Assembly (NCBI RefSeq): GCF_000719285.1
Contig: NZ_JOFS01000001.1
Span: 434,001-498,000 of the forward strand
DNA length: 64,000 bases
Direction of reading: 5' to 3'
Source of the DNA: Streptomyces bicolor
GTDB lineage: Bacteria; Actinomycetota; Actinomycetes; Streptomycetales; Streptomycetaceae
Positions 43,556-52,596 of the stretch are shown one piece after another. The notes beneath the pieces were generated by a model. The model was not told the origin of the DNA, did no database searches, and saw only the letters and a list, made by a program, of their open reading frames with translations. The translations under genes and the position numbers were made by a program. Positions within the stretch are counted from its first letter, which is position 1; the number at the start of each line of letters is the position of its first letter.

Positions 43556-44611
43556 TCATCCCACCCTCACCAGGCCCCGCGGCACCAGGTGCTGAGCGAC
43601 GAGTTCCTCGCGGACCAGACCCGCGTACACCGTGGCACCGTGCACCGAGGTGTGGGTGTTGTCCCGTTTCTCGTTGTACAGGTACAGCGCCTTGGAGGCC
43701 TCGACGCCCAGCGACTCCACCAGCGCCTTGGTCTTCGCGGTGAGGTCGATCAGGGGGACGTCGTGGGTGGCGGCGAGCGAGCGGATGACGGCGGGGTGGT
43801 CCACGCCCAGGCCGTTCACGAGCAGGGCCGTGTTGTTGTTCAGCGTGCCGTCGGCATTGAACCAGCGTCGCACGACGGGGGTCACCAGCACAGGCTCCCC
43901 GCCCTTCTGGCGCACGCCCGCCACCAGCGCCTCCAGATTCGTGCGGTACGTCGCCTCGTCGGTCGTCTTGTCGTTGTGGGCGAGCTGGATCAGGACCAGG
44001 TCGCCGGGGCGGATCCGCGGCTGGACGGTGGCCCAGAGACGGGAGTCGCCGAGGTAACTGACCGTGCTCTCGCCGGAGTCGGCGTGGTTGGCGACGGACA
44101 GGCCCTTGCGGAGGTACTGCGGGAGCTGCTGGCCCCAGCCCGAGTACGGGTCCCCGGGCTGGTCGCAGACGGTGGAGTCGCCGACGATGAAGATCTGGCG
44201 GGTGTGGCGGGCGGCCGGGGTGACCTCGACGCCGGCAAGTGCCGGGGCCGAGCCGCCGACCAGCAGGTCCAGACCGGGAGTTCCCTCGGGGCCCGTCGGC
44301 TCACCCTCGGGGGTGCGGACGTCCACGGTGAAGCTGCGGGCGACACGCTCGCCCGCCGGGACGGCCGTCTCGGAGAGCAGGCCGCGGCGGGTCTCGCCGC
44401 TGACGCCCGTGCTGGACGCGGCCTCGCCGCCGAGGAGGACCTTCACGTCGTAGGTGCCGGGCGGGACGTCGAAGTGGCAGGCGGTGGCCGTGCAGTTGTC
44501 GATGCCGAGGGGGCGCTGACCGGCGTACGACCCGTACGCCTGGGCCGGTGCGGCTGCCAGGCCGGTGCTCAGCGTCACCGCCGCCAGGACGGCGAGGTTG
44601 AAACGTCTCAT
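43556..44611 (-). CDS. Secreted rhamnogalacturonan acetylesterase (SGNH, CE12-like)
   Basis: A 351-residue secreted esterase that removes acetyl groups from rhamnogalacturonan I. A Sec signal (~1-25, cleavage near 'APAQA') leads into a ~120-residue beta-domain that is probably carbohydrate-binding. The SGNH fold follows: block I 'FIVGDSTVCDQ' (nucleophile serine), block II 'NHADSGEST', block III 'LIQLAHND' and block V 'DNTHTSVHG' (Asp and His). GGAGGAG lies before the ATG. It diverges from the rhamnogalacturonan lyase, and the shared promoter region carries palindromes, so joint regulation is likely. Confidence 0.88.
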   Translation of the reverse strand: MRRFNLAVLAAVTLSTGLAAAPAQAYGSYAGQRPLGIDNCTATACHFDVPPGTYDVKVLLGGEAASSTGVSGETRRGLLSETAVPAGERVARSFTVDVRTPEGEPTGPEGTPGLDLLVGGSAPALAGVEVTPAARHTRQIFIVGDSTVCDQPGDPYSGWGQQLPQYLRKGLSVANHADSGESTVSYLGDSRLWATVQPRIRPGDLVLIQLAHNDKTTDEATYRTNLEALVAGVRQKGGEPVLVTPVVRRWFNADGTLNNNTALLVNGLGVDHPAVIRSLAATHDVPLIDLTAKTKALVESLGVEASKALYLYNEKRDNTHTSVHGATVYAGLVREELVAQHLVPRGLVRVG

Positions 44612-44668
44612 ACGGTCGGCTCCTCCACAGGACGACAAGGCCTGGCGCTGGACCGTACCGCGGACTGC

Positions 44669-44676
44669 AAGCGCTT
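44669..44676. promoter_or_regulatory. LacI-type operator-like site between acetylesterase and lyase genes
   Basis: AAGCGCTT is a perfect palindrome inside 'CTGCAAGCGCTTTCTAGG', close to the CpG-centred operators of LacI-family repressors. It lies 58 bases upstream of the acetylesterase start and 137 bases upstream of the lyase start. Confidence 0.45.
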
Positions 44677-44730
44677 TCTAGGCCCCTCGTCGATTTCACA
44701 GGATTGCCAACTTCCCCATCGTGAAAGCCC

Positions 44731-44740
44731 TTTCGCGAAA
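44731..44740. promoter_or_regulatory. Second palindrome in the divergent promoter region
   Basis: TTTCGCGAAA is a perfect 10-bp palindrome 66 bases upstream of the lyase start codon and overlaps GAAAGCCCTTTC. Together with AAGCGCTT it gives the divergent region two possible repressor sites. Confidence 0.4.
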
Positions 44741-44805
44741 TCGATTCAACTGTCACTCTCGCTGACACCCGCAGACCCCCACACCTCCCGAAGGAGGCAC
44801 CCCCC

Positions 44806-46473
44806 ATGTCCGGATCCACGAACAGACCGGTCGGCCGCCGCGCCTTCGTCCTCGCCACCGCGGCAGCCGCGGGCACGGCGGCCCTCGGCGGCACCGCCTC
44901 CGCCGCGGCCTTCGGCTGGAGCGACGACGGCTCCAACTACGTCGTCGACACCGGCGCCAACCTCGTCTTCAAGGTCAGCAAGTCCAACGGCGACCTGACC
45001 TCGCTCGTCTACCGGGGCATCGAGTACCAGGGCTACGGCGGCAAGAACTCGCACATCGAGTCCGGCCTCGGCACCTCCACCGTGTCCATCAGGCAGTCGG
45101 GGTCGACGATCCTGATCTCGGTCGCGTACGGCACGCTTCGGCACTACTACGCGGCCCGCAGCGGCGAGAACAACATCTACCTGTGGACCAACAGGGCCGA
45201 CACGTCGGTCGCGTCGACCCGCTTCATCCTGCGTGTCAGGGCCGGCCTGTTCCTCAACGACGAGCCGGACTCCTACACCTACGCGCCCACCGCCATCGAG
45301 GCCTCGGACGTGTTCGCGAAGTCCGACGGCCAGACCCGCTCCAAGCACTACTCGAAGCTGCGGGTCATGGACTACGACTACGTCGGCTGGAGCGCGAACG
45401 GCGTCGGCCTGTGGATGGTCCGCTCCAACCACGAGAAGGCCTCCGGCGGCCCCTTCTACCGCTCGCTGCTGCGCCACCAGAGCGCGGACGGCGGCGGTTT
45501 GTACGAGATCCTGCACTACGCGCAGAACCAGACCGAGGCCGAGCGCTTCGGCCTCCAGGGCCCCTATGTCATCGCCCTCACGGACGGCGGCGCCCCCTCC
45601 GCGTCGCTGTTCCCGGGCACGCTCACCACCTCCTGGGCGGACTCGCTCGGCATCTCGGGCTACGTCCCGGCGAGCGGCCGGGGCCGGGTCGCGGGCGTCG
45701 GCATCACCGGGCGGAACACGGCGTACCCGTACACCGTGGGGCTCGCCAACTCGGCGGCGCAGTACTGGGGTTCGGCGCGGTCGTCGGACGGCTACTTCTC
45801 GATCGGGGGTGTGCTCCCCGGGACGTACACGCTGACCGTCTTCAAGGGCGAACTCGCTGTGCACACGGGGTCGGTGACGGTCACGGCGGGTGGCACGACC
45901 ACCCTCAACACCATCGCCGTCCCGTCGTCGAACGACCCGAGCAACGCCACCGCGATCTGGCGGATCAACGACTGGAACGGCACGCCGAGCGGCTTCAAGA
46001 ACGCCGACCTGATGACGTACGCCCACCCGTCGGACGTCCGCGCCGCCGCCTGGACCGGCAACGTGGTCATCGGCAGCGGTAGCGAGACCTCGGCCTTCCC
46101 CTGCTACATCTGGAAGGACGTCAACAGCGGTCTGCTGGTGTACTTCCGGCTGACCGCCGCCCAGGCCGCCGCCGCGCACACCCTGCGCATCGGCGTGACG
46201 ACGGCCTACGCCAACGGCCGGCCGCAGGTCGTCGTCAATGACACCTGGACGTCGGCGATCCCCTCCCCGCCCGCCCAGCCGAGCACCCGGTCGCTGACCA
46301 ACGGGTCCTACCGGGGCAACAACCACACGTTCACCTACAGCGTGCCGGCGTCCGCCTGGAAGACGGACACCAGCCAGTACAACGTGCTGAAGATCAACGT
46401 GGTGAGCGGTTCGGGGGCGACGGGCTATCTCAGCGCGGGCACGGCGATCGACGCGATCGACCTGCTCGCCTGA
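44806..46473 (+). CDS. Rhamnogalacturonan lyase (PL4-like), Tat-exported
   Basis: A 555-residue secreted lyase cleaving rhamnogalacturonan I backbones by beta-elimination. The Tat signal is 'GRRAFVLATAAAAGTAALGG' (~9-30). The catalytic beta-sandwich (~35-300) has 'SKSNGDLTSLVYRGIEYQGYG' and 'NHEKASGGPFYRSLLRHQ' (lysine and histidine candidates). The FnIII-like domain II (~305-375) has 'SIGGVLPGTYTLTVFKG'. The CBM-like domain III (~385-555) has 'WRINDWNGTPSGFKNAD'. This three-domain order is the PL4 layout. GAAGGAGG precedes the ATG. It acts outside the cell with the acetylesterase. Confidence 0.88.
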   Translation: MSGSTNRPVGRRAFVLATAAAAGTAALGGTASAAAFGWSDDGSNYVVDTGANLVFKVSKSNGDLTSLVYRGIEYQGYGGKNSHIESGLGTSTVSIRQSGSTILISVAYGTLRHYYAARSGENNIYLWTNRADTSVASTRFILRVRAGLFLNDEPDSYTYAPTAIEASDVFAKSDGQTRSKHYSKLRVMDYDYVGWSANGVGLWMVRSNHEKASGGPFYRSLLRHQSADGGGLYEILHYAQNQTEAERFGLQGPYVIALTDGGAPSASLFPGTLTTSWADSLGISGYVPASGRGRVAGVGITGRNTAYPYTVGLANSAAQYWGSARSSDGYFSIGGVLPGTYTLTVFKGELAVHTGSVTVTAGGTTTLNTIAVPSSNDPSNATAIWRINDWNGTPSGFKNADLMTYAHPSDVRAAAWTGNVVIGSGSETSAFPCYIWKDVNSGLLVYFRLTAAQAAAAHTLRIGVTTAYANGRPQVVVNDTWTSAIPSPPAQPSTRSLTNGSYRGNNHTFTYSVPASAWKTDTSQYNVLKINVVSGSGATGYLSAGTAIDAIDLLA

Positions 46474-46480
46474 CACCACC

Positions 46481-47893
46481 TCAGGTTCCGCGCGTCCACT
46501 GCTGGTTGGTTCCTCCGTTGCAGGTGTAGGTGATGATCGCGGCGGAGTTGGCGGTGGACGCGCCGTTCACGTCCAGGCACTCGCCGGTCGCCCGGGAGAC
46601 GACGTTCACGTAGGAGCCGGTGGTGGTGACCGACCACTGCTGGCTGGTCGCCGAGGCGTTGCAGTTCTCCTGGGTGACCGTGCTCGCGTTCTCCTGGACG
46701 CACAGCGAGCTGTGCCGGGTCATCAGCTGGTAGTAGCCGCTGCCGACGGACTTGAACCAGTACTTCTGGTTGCTGCCGCCGTTGCAGTCGTACTGCTTGA
46801 TCTGGGCGCCCGCCCACTGCGACTGGCTGGTGACGTCGGCGCACCTGCCGCTGTGCCGCGCGATCAGCGTGTTGTACGTGGCGCTCGTGCCGCTGATCGA
46901 GCCGGTGGCCGTGTCGATGGTGACCTCCGGGGACCAGGACATGGACATCGAGGTCGAGGAGGGGAAGGTCAGCGGCAGCCAGACGTAGCGGGAGTCGTTG
47001 ACGGTGCCGCCGAAGGAGTTGCCCCAGCGGTCACCCAGGTAGAGGTACGAGGTGCCCGAACTGCCCTGGACCGGCAGGACGTACGCGGTCTGCGAGCCGT
47101 ACGTCGTCGAGTCGCCGACGTTCTTCATGGCCGTCCACGGGCCGGCGATGCTGGTGGCCGTGGCGTACTGCTGCTGGTTGGGGTTCCAGCCGGTCGCGCC
47201 CGAGGTCAGCATGAAGTACACGCCGTTCCGCTTGAACAGCGCCGGGGCCTCGCGGTGGCCGCCGTGCCAGGGGTCCGCGACCAGCGCGGCGATGCCGGTG
47301 TAGTCGCTGGTCAGGCGGTAGATGTGCAGGTCGTAGTTCTCGCGGGCGGCGGAGACCATGTAGCCGGTGCCGTCGGTGTCGACGAAGACCGTGATGTCGC
47401 GGGACATGTGCTGGCCGAGCGGGCGGAAGCTGCCCTGCCAGGTGTAGTCGCCGTCCACGGTGTCGGACACTGCGACGGCGGCGCGGGCCTCGCTGTAGTC
47501 GACGCCGTTCTCCTTGTGCATCCACATGACGAACTTGCCGGTGGACGCGTTGTACATGACCTTCGGACGCTCGATGTTGGCGGTGGCCAGCTCGGGGGCG
47601 CCGGCCTCGGTCAGGACGTGGTTCCTGAACTCCCAGTTCTTCAGGTCGGTGGAGCGGTAGGCGTCGACGTACCGGAAGGTGTTGTCGGCGTTGCGGTGCT
47701 CGCCGAACCAGTAGTAGTACGAGCCGACCTTGATGACACCGCCGCCGTGAGCGTGCACGGGGTTGCCCGAGGTGTCGGTGAACTGGGTGCCGTTGGTGAT
47801 GGTCCGGGGTGCCGCCTGGGCGGGGCCGGCGGTGGCCAGGGCGCCGGCCAGGACCAGACAGAGGGCGAGCAGAACCGCGTACGCACGTCTCAT
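46481..47893 (-). CDS. Secreted GH43 enzyme with ricin-type lectin domain
   Basis: A 470-residue exported glycosidase. The Sec signal ends near 'GPAQAAPR'. The five-bladed propeller (~30-330) starts 'NPVHAHGGGVIKVGSYYYWFGEHR' in shortened form 'HAHGGGVIKVGSYYYWFGE', followed by 'ERPKVMYNASTGKFVMWMH' and 'GGHREAPALFKRNGVYF', a pattern of GH43_24-type exo-beta-1,3-galactanases. A C-terminal beta-trefoil (~340-470) has the repeated QxW units 'NQKYWF', 'SQQWSV' and 'NQQWTR' for galactose binding. It starts 21 bases after the upstream GH43 gene with GAAGGAG, forming an operon. It would trim arabinogalactan side chains of pectin. Confidence 0.87.
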   Translation of the reverse strand: MRRAYAVLLALCLVLAGALATAGPAQAAPRTITNGTQFTDTSGNPVHAHGGGVIKVGSYYYWFGEHRNADNTFRYVDAYRSTDLKNWEFRNHVLTEAGAPELATANIERPKVMYNASTGKFVMWMHKENGVDYSEARAAVAVSDTVDGDYTWQGSFRPLGQHMSRDITVFVDTDGTGYMVSAARENYDLHIYRLTSDYTGIAALVADPWHGGHREAPALFKRNGVYFMLTSGATGWNPNQQQYATATSIAGPWTAMKNVGDSTTYGSQTAYVLPVQGSSGTSYLYLGDRWGNSFGGTVNDSRYVWLPLTFPSSTSMSMSWSPEVTIDTATGSISGTSATYNTLIARHSGRCADVTSQSQWAGAQIKQYDCNGGSNQKYWFKSVGSGYYQLMTRHSSLCVQENASTVTQENCNASATSQQWSVTTTGSYVNVVSRATGECLDVNGASTANSAAIITYTCNGGTNQQWTRGT

Positions 47894-47914
47894 CTCACAC
47901 ACGCTCCTTCACTT

Positions 47915-48997
47915 TCACTGCACGGTCGCGGCGGTGGTGTCCGCCACGGGTATGCCGAAGTTCGGGGTACCGTCCGGGTTCCAGCCGAGCCGCTGGATGC
48001 GGGTGTGGCGGTTGGGGTCGTTCAGGGGATCGCCGACGATCTCCTTGTACTGGCGGGCGTGGTAGACGAGGACATCGCTGCGGCCGTCCTCGGCGACGGT
48101 GAAGCAGTTGTGGCCGGGTCCGTACTGCTGGGTGGTGTCGTTGCTGGTGAAGACCGGGGTCGGCGACTTGGACCAGTTGGCCGGGTCCATGAGGTTGGCG
48201 TCGGCGTCGACGGTCAGCATGCCCACGCAGTAGTGGTGGTCGGTGGCGGAGGCCGAGTAGGTGAGGAAGATACGGCCGTTGCGCTTGAGGGCGTAGGGGC
48301 CCTCGTTCACCTTGAAGCCGATGCACTCCCAGTCGAACTCGGGGGTGGACAGCCGCACCTGTGGTCCCGTCAGGGTCCACGGGTTCGCCATCTCGGAGAG
48401 GAACAGCCCGGTGTTGTTGTCCATGCCGGGTTCGTGCTGGGCCCAGCACAGGTAGCGGGTCCCGCGGTGGGTGAAGGTGGTGGCGTCGAGGGAGAAGGTC
48501 TCCCAGGCGGTCCTGATCTGGCCGCGCTCCACCGAAGTGCCCTCGAACGGGTTCGGGTGGGCGTTCTCCAGGACCCAGATGCGGATCCGCCAGACGTCCT
48601 CGGCGGGTGCGGCGGCGAAGTAGATGTACCACTTGCCGCCGATGCGGTGGAGTTCCGGAGCCCAGATGTGCGCGCCCATGTCGCCGGTGGGGTGGGCCCG
48701 CCAGATGACCGACTCGGCGGCCGTGGTCAGGCCGTTCAGGGTGCGGGAGCGGCGCAGGACGATGCGGTCGTACTCGGGGGCGGTGGCCGTGAAGTAGTAG
48801 AAGCCGTCGGTGTGCCGATGGATGTGCGGGTCGGCACGCTGCTGGACGAGGGGGTTGGCGTAGGCGGCCGGCTTCGGGGGTGCGGCGTGGGCGACGCCGG
48901 GGACGGCCGAAGCGGCGGTCAGGGCGCCGGCGGCCACGGCGCCCTTCAACAGCAGTCGGCGGCCGGGGGCTTCGGGCAGATCGTGATCGCGGCTCAT
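47915..48997 (-). CDS. Secreted GH43 alpha-L-arabinofuranosidase-like enzyme
   Basis: A 360-residue Tat-exported GH43 protein ('GRRLLLKGAVAAGALTAASA', ~12-32). The GH43 catalytic acids are visible in 'RADPHIHRHTDGFYYFTATAP' in part as 'RADPHIHRHTDGFYYF' (base Asp), 'IWAPELHRIGGKWYIYFA' (pKa modulator Asp/Glu region) and 'KVNEGPYALKRNGRIF' (general-acid Glu). It resembles the GH43_26 exo-arabinofuranosidases of Streptomyces that debranch or shorten arabinan. First gene of the two-gene GH43 operon; palindromic GTTCG/CGAAC sites lie upstream. Confidence 0.87.
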   Translation of the reverse strand: MSRDHDLPEAPGRRLLLKGAVAAGALTAASAVPGVAHAAPPKPAAYANPLVQQRADPHIHRHTDGFYYFTATAPEYDRIVLRRSRTLNGLTTAAESVIWRAHPTGDMGAHIWAPELHRIGGKWYIYFAAAPAEDVWRIRIWVLENAHPNPFEGTSVERGQIRTAWETFSLDATTFTHRGTRYLCWAQHEPGMDNNTGLFLSEMANPWTLTGPQVRLSTPEFDWECIGFKVNEGPYALKRNGRIFLTYSASATDHHYCVGMLTVDADANLMDPANWSKSPTPVFTSNDTTQQYGPGHNCFTVAEDGRSDVLVYHARQYKEIVGDPLNDPNRHTRIQRLGWNPDGTPNFGIPVADTTAATVQ

Positions 48998-49024
48998 GCG
49001 GCCTGCCTCTCGGAGTGGGGGAAT

Positions 49025-49069
49025 GTTCGAGATTGTTCGGGATAACGAACAAGATCTGACATTACGAAC
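49025..49069. promoter_or_regulatory. Multiple GTTCG/CGAAC inverted repeats upstream of GH43 operon
   Basis: GTTCG lies at 49025-49029 and 49035-49039, and CGAAC at 49046-49050 and 49065-49069. The inner pair extends to a perfect TTGTTCG / CGAACAA dyad with a 6-base spacer. Located 28-72 bases before the arabinofuranosidase-like gene's start. Likely operator for the GH43 operon. Confidence 0.5.
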
Positions 49070-49175
49070 GACCGAAAGGTAAGCGTGTGTTACCGGGAGG
49101 TCAACGGATCCGGCGAGACAAAAGAGGAACGGAAATTTCTGTTATCGGCCGACCTCCCCGACCGTCCCCCATCAC

Positions 49176-51290
49176 GTGCGCAGCCTCACCCATACGACAG
49201 CAGCCGCCGCCGGCGCCCTCGCGGCGGTCGCCGCCCTTACTGTCACCGCTCCCCCCGCCGTGGCCGCCGGCCCGCGAGACGCCACCGCCGACGTTCTCGC
49301 GGACCGGGATGTGACCCTCGCCGGCGACACGGTGGTCACCGTGCCGTCGGGGACGACGAAGTACGACGGTGTCTTCCGCGGCGAGGGCACGCTCACCGTG
49401 CGCGGCACCGGAACCCTGATCCTGACCAGGGACAGCGACTTCACACTGCCGAAGTCCCGGCAGCGGCAGAAGGTGAGCGTCCTCGGCGGGAACCACCCGT
49501 ACGTCACCACGACCAACCCCGATCCACCCGCGATCACGGTCGAGCGCGGGGCGACACTGCAGTACGGCGACGGCGGCACGACCGGCCTCGTCGGCCACTT
49601 CCCGTACGACACCCCGGCGTTCCGGCTCAACCAGGACAACATCCGGGTCGACGGCACGCTGCGGCTGTCCCTGACGAGTGCCTACAACCTGGGCACGATC
49701 AGCGGCTCCGGGCTCATCACGCAGCCGCGCTTCCTGTGGGGCAGCTGGGCCCTGTCGGGCACCCACTCCTTCTCGGGGATGATCGACAACGGCACGCAGC
49801 TCAACGCCGGCGCGCCGGAGTTCGCCACGTCGCTGCCGAACATGCGCAAGGTCCTCAACCAGGGCACCTGGACGGTGGACACGCCCCTCGGGCAGACCGT
49901 CACCATGGGCATGGACTTCTACCAGCGCGAGTACGGCAGCGACATCAACGTCCAGTCCCGGCCGGGCAGCAAGGTGATCCTCACCGGCCAGTACAGCTGG
50001 TCGAACCAGGGCGGCGACACCAACCCCTCGCTCAGCGACCCCGCCCTGAACTGGACGCCCGCGCGCAAGAACGTCAACAAGCGCGGCACCAACATCAAGG
50101 GCGCGAACGTCCAGTGGGGTGACGGCACGACGAACAAGATCTTCATGCCGGGCACGGCCGAGACGGTCTACATCAACCTGCTGGCGGCCCGCTCCCGTTC
50201 GCTGCTCACGTTCGACTACAACGGGCCCGTGACGCTGGGCGCACCCATCGGTGGCGGCGTATTCCACGACACGCTGGCCGCGCCCGGGGCCGGGGACATC
50301 GTCATCAAGGGGACGAAGGGCAACGACGTCACCTTCGCCGCCGTGCAGTACTACGACGGCTCGACCACGGTCGAGAAGGGCGCCGTGCTGCGCCTGGGCA
50401 GCGGCAGGTCGGGCGGCGACGGGGGGCTCTACACGCGGGGCGGCCTCTACAAGGTCGTCAACAACGGCTCCCTCGTGCTGAACAACACGCGGCGGGCCCT
50501 GTCCCTGTCCCGGATCAGCGGCAGCGGGTCGCTCACCCAGTCGGGGGCCACGACGACCACCCTGACGGGAAGCGCGGTGACGTACACCGGCCCGACGACG
50601 GTGAAGAAGGGCACCCTCGCGCTGCGCGACGGCGCGACGCTCGCCCGCAGCCGGGCGATCCGGCTCACGTCGGCGAAGTCCCGGCTGGACGTGGGGACGT
50701 CGGGACTGCGCGTGGGCACGGGGAAGTCGCTGAGCGGCAAGGGCACGGTCAAGGGAGCGGTGACGAACAGCGGTGTGGTCACGACCGGACTGACCGTCTC
50801 CGGCGGCTACACGCAGTCGGCCAAGGGCGAACTGGTCCTGCGCGACGGCCCGTTGAAGGTGACGGGCACGGTCCGCCTGGCCGGCGACCTCGACCTGGCG
50901 TCCGCCGCCGACGCGACCGAACCCGCACGGAAGATCACCGTCCTCGACCACCAGGGGCGCGCGAGGACGACCGGCGCCTTCACCGGCCTGAAGGAGGGCG
51001 CCAAGCTGCGGCTGGACAACACCACGTACCGGATCAGCTACCGGGGCGGCGACGGCAACGACGTGGTCCTCACCGCCGCCACCACAACCCCGTCCCCCAC
51101 CTCCGACACCCCCCGCACGGCGGCCGACCCGGCCGCCTCCCCCGGCACCACCACCGCCGGCACGGCGTCCGGCGGCCTCGGCTGGTGGCCGTACGTCCTG
51201 GCCGCCGGCCTGCTCCTCGGACTCGCGGTACCGGTGACACGGCTCGGACGGGGGCGGGGCCGGCGGCGGGGTGGGCGGCATGCGGCGTAG
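49176..51290 (+). CDS. Large repetitive cell-surface protein (beta-helix-like)
   Basis: A 704-residue secreted surface protein of unknown role. Signal peptide ~1-30 ('GALAAVAALTVTAPPAVAA'). The body is rich in Gly/Thr/Ser/Val with repeated 'GxGTLTVRGTGTLIL' and 'TTVKKGTLALRDGATLARS' units, like autotransporter-associated beta-strand repeats that form a right-handed helix. The C-terminus has a Pro/Thr/Ala linker, one membrane span (~675-695, 'WWPYVLAAGLLLGLAVPV') and an Arg-rich tail, giving membrane anchoring without an LPXTG signal. GTG start with no clear ribosome site; a downstream start is possible. It lies among pectin-degrading genes, but a link is unproven. Confidence 0.75.
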   Translation: MRSLTHTTAAAAGALAAVAALTVTAPPAVAAGPRDATADVLADRDVTLAGDTVVTVPSGTTKYDGVFRGEGTLTVRGTGTLILTRDSDFTLPKSRQRQKVSVLGGNHPYVTTTNPDPPAITVERGATLQYGDGGTTGLVGHFPYDTPAFRLNQDNIRVDGTLRLSLTSAYNLGTISGSGLITQPRFLWGSWALSGTHSFSGMIDNGTQLNAGAPEFATSLPNMRKVLNQGTWTVDTPLGQTVTMGMDFYQREYGSDINVQSRPGSKVILTGQYSWSNQGGDTNPSLSDPALNWTPARKNVNKRGTNIKGANVQWGDGTTNKIFMPGTAETVYINLLAARSRSLLTFDYNGPVTLGAPIGGGVFHDTLAAPGAGDIVIKGTKGNDVTFAAVQYYDGSTTVEKGAVLRLGSGRSGGDGGLYTRGGLYKVVNNGSLVLNNTRRALSLSRISGSGSLTQSGATTTTLTGSAVTYTGPTTVKKGTLALRDGATLARSRAIRLTSAKSRLDVGTSGLRVGTGKSLSGKGTVKGAVTNSGVVTTGLTVSGGYTQSAKGELVLRDGPLKVTGTVRLAGDLDLASAADATEPARKITVLDHQGRARTTGAFTGLKEGAKLRLDNTTYRISYRGGDGNDVVLTAATTTPSPTSDTPRTAADPAASPGTTTAGTASGGLGWWPYVLAAGLLLGLAVPVTRLGRGRGRRRGGRHAA

Positions 51291-51390
51291 GGCTGGGCCC
51301 TGTCGTTCGGATCAGCTCGGCAGCGAGGACCGGTTCCGCTCGACCGACGACATACCGGGAACCTGCCCCCACTCGACTACCGTCGTCATC

Positions 51391-52314
51391 ATGACCAGCA
51401 CCATCACCCTCGCCGAAGCCCTCGCCGCCGGAACCGTCGTGCTCGACGGCGGAATGTCCAACCAGCTCGAGTCCGCCGGGCACGACCTGAGTGACGAGCT
51501 GTGGTCGGCGCGGCTGCTCGCGGAGCGGCCCGAGGCGATCACCGAGGCGCATCTCGCCTACTTCGAGGCCGGGGCGGACGTGGCGATCACGTCCAGCTAC
51601 CAGGCCACCTTCGAGGGGTTCGCCAAACGTGGCATCGGCCACGAGCGGGCCGCCGAACTGCTCTCGCTGAGCGTGGAGTTGGCACGCGAGGCGGTACGGC
51701 AGGCGCAGGGCAAGGGCATCACGCGGCCGCTGTGGGTGGCCGCCTCGGTCGGGCCGTACGGGGCGATGCTGGCGGACGGCTCCGAGTACCGGGGACGGTA
51801 CGGGCTGAGCGTGGAAGAGCTGGAGCGCTTCCACCGGCCCCGCCTGGAAGTGCTCGCCGGGGCCCGTCCCGACGTGCTCGCGCTGGAGACCGTCCCGGAC
51901 GCCGACGAGGCCGAGGCACTGCTGCGGGCGGTGCGCGGGCTCGGCGTCCCGGCGTGGCTGTCGTACTCCGTCGCCGGTGACCGCACCCGCGCCGGGCAGC
52001 CGCTGGAGGAGGCCTTCGCCCTGGCCGCCGACGCCGACGAGGTGATCGCCGTCGGCGTCAACTGCTGCGCGCCCGAGGACGTCGAGGGCGCCGTCCGGAT
52101 CGCCGCCCGCGTCACGGGCAAGCCGGTCGTCGTCTACCCCAACAGCGGCGAGGCCTGGAACGCCGAGGCCCGTGCCTGGGACGGGCGTTCCTCCTTCGCC
52201 GCCGAGCAGGTGCGGGGGTGGCGGGAGTCCGGGGCTCGGCTGATCGGGGGGTGCTGCAGGGTGGGGCCGGAGGCGATCGGCTCCATTGCTCGTACGTTGG
52301 CGGAGGCGCGGTAG
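51391..52314 (+). CDS. mmuM: Homocysteine S-methyltransferase
   Basis: A 307-residue zinc enzyme that makes methionine from homocysteine using S-methylmethionine or S-adenosylmethionine. Visible are 'VVLDGGMSNQLESAG' at the N-terminus, 'ITSSYQATFEGF', and the zinc cysteines in 'VGVNCCAPEDV' and 'LIGGCCRVGPEAI'. Length and motifs match MmuM. No ribosome site precedes the ATG, so it may be translated from a leaderless mRNA. It is a single gene, unrelated to its carbohydrate neighbours. Confidence 0.93.
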   Translation: MTSTITLAEALAAGTVVLDGGMSNQLESAGHDLSDELWSARLLAERPEAITEAHLAYFEAGADVAITSSYQATFEGFAKRGIGHERAAELLSLSVELAREAVRQAQGKGITRPLWVAASVGPYGAMLADGSEYRGRYGLSVEELERFHRPRLEVLAGARPDVLALETVPDADEAEALLRAVRGLGVPAWLSYSVAGDRTRAGQPLEEAFALAADADEVIAVGVNCCAPEDVEGAVRIAARVTGKPVVVYPNSGEAWNAEARAWDGRSSFAAEQVRGWRESGARLIGGCCRVGPEAIGSIARTLAEAR

Positions 52315-52596
52315 CCGGGAGAGACGGTGCGGGCGGGATAGCGGGTCCGGGCGCGTGGCTTGCCGCGTGCCCCGCCCGGAGCCACGTCGGTTTCCGGTCA
52401 CCGTACGCTGCGCTCTTCGCCGTCCTCGAACAGTGATCGGTTACCCTGACCGCGCCGCCGCGTGGCGATCGTCGGGGGGAACCTGGGGGCCGCGAACCGC
52501 CCGGCGAGCATCACCGGCACCTGCGTCAAGTCCGTGACGTGCCCGTCCGCCTGTCCCGTTGGACGCATGTGCCGCGAGCGCACGAAGGAGACAGCG

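Noticed and set aside
46712..49045. 777-codon plus-strand frame across both GH43 genes
   Set aside because: Shadow of two well-supported minus-strand enzymes; V/G/D-rich translation without motifs.
49101..51281. 726-codon minus-strand frame opposite the surface protein
   Set aside because: No domain, whereas the plus frame has a signal peptide, repeats and an anchor.
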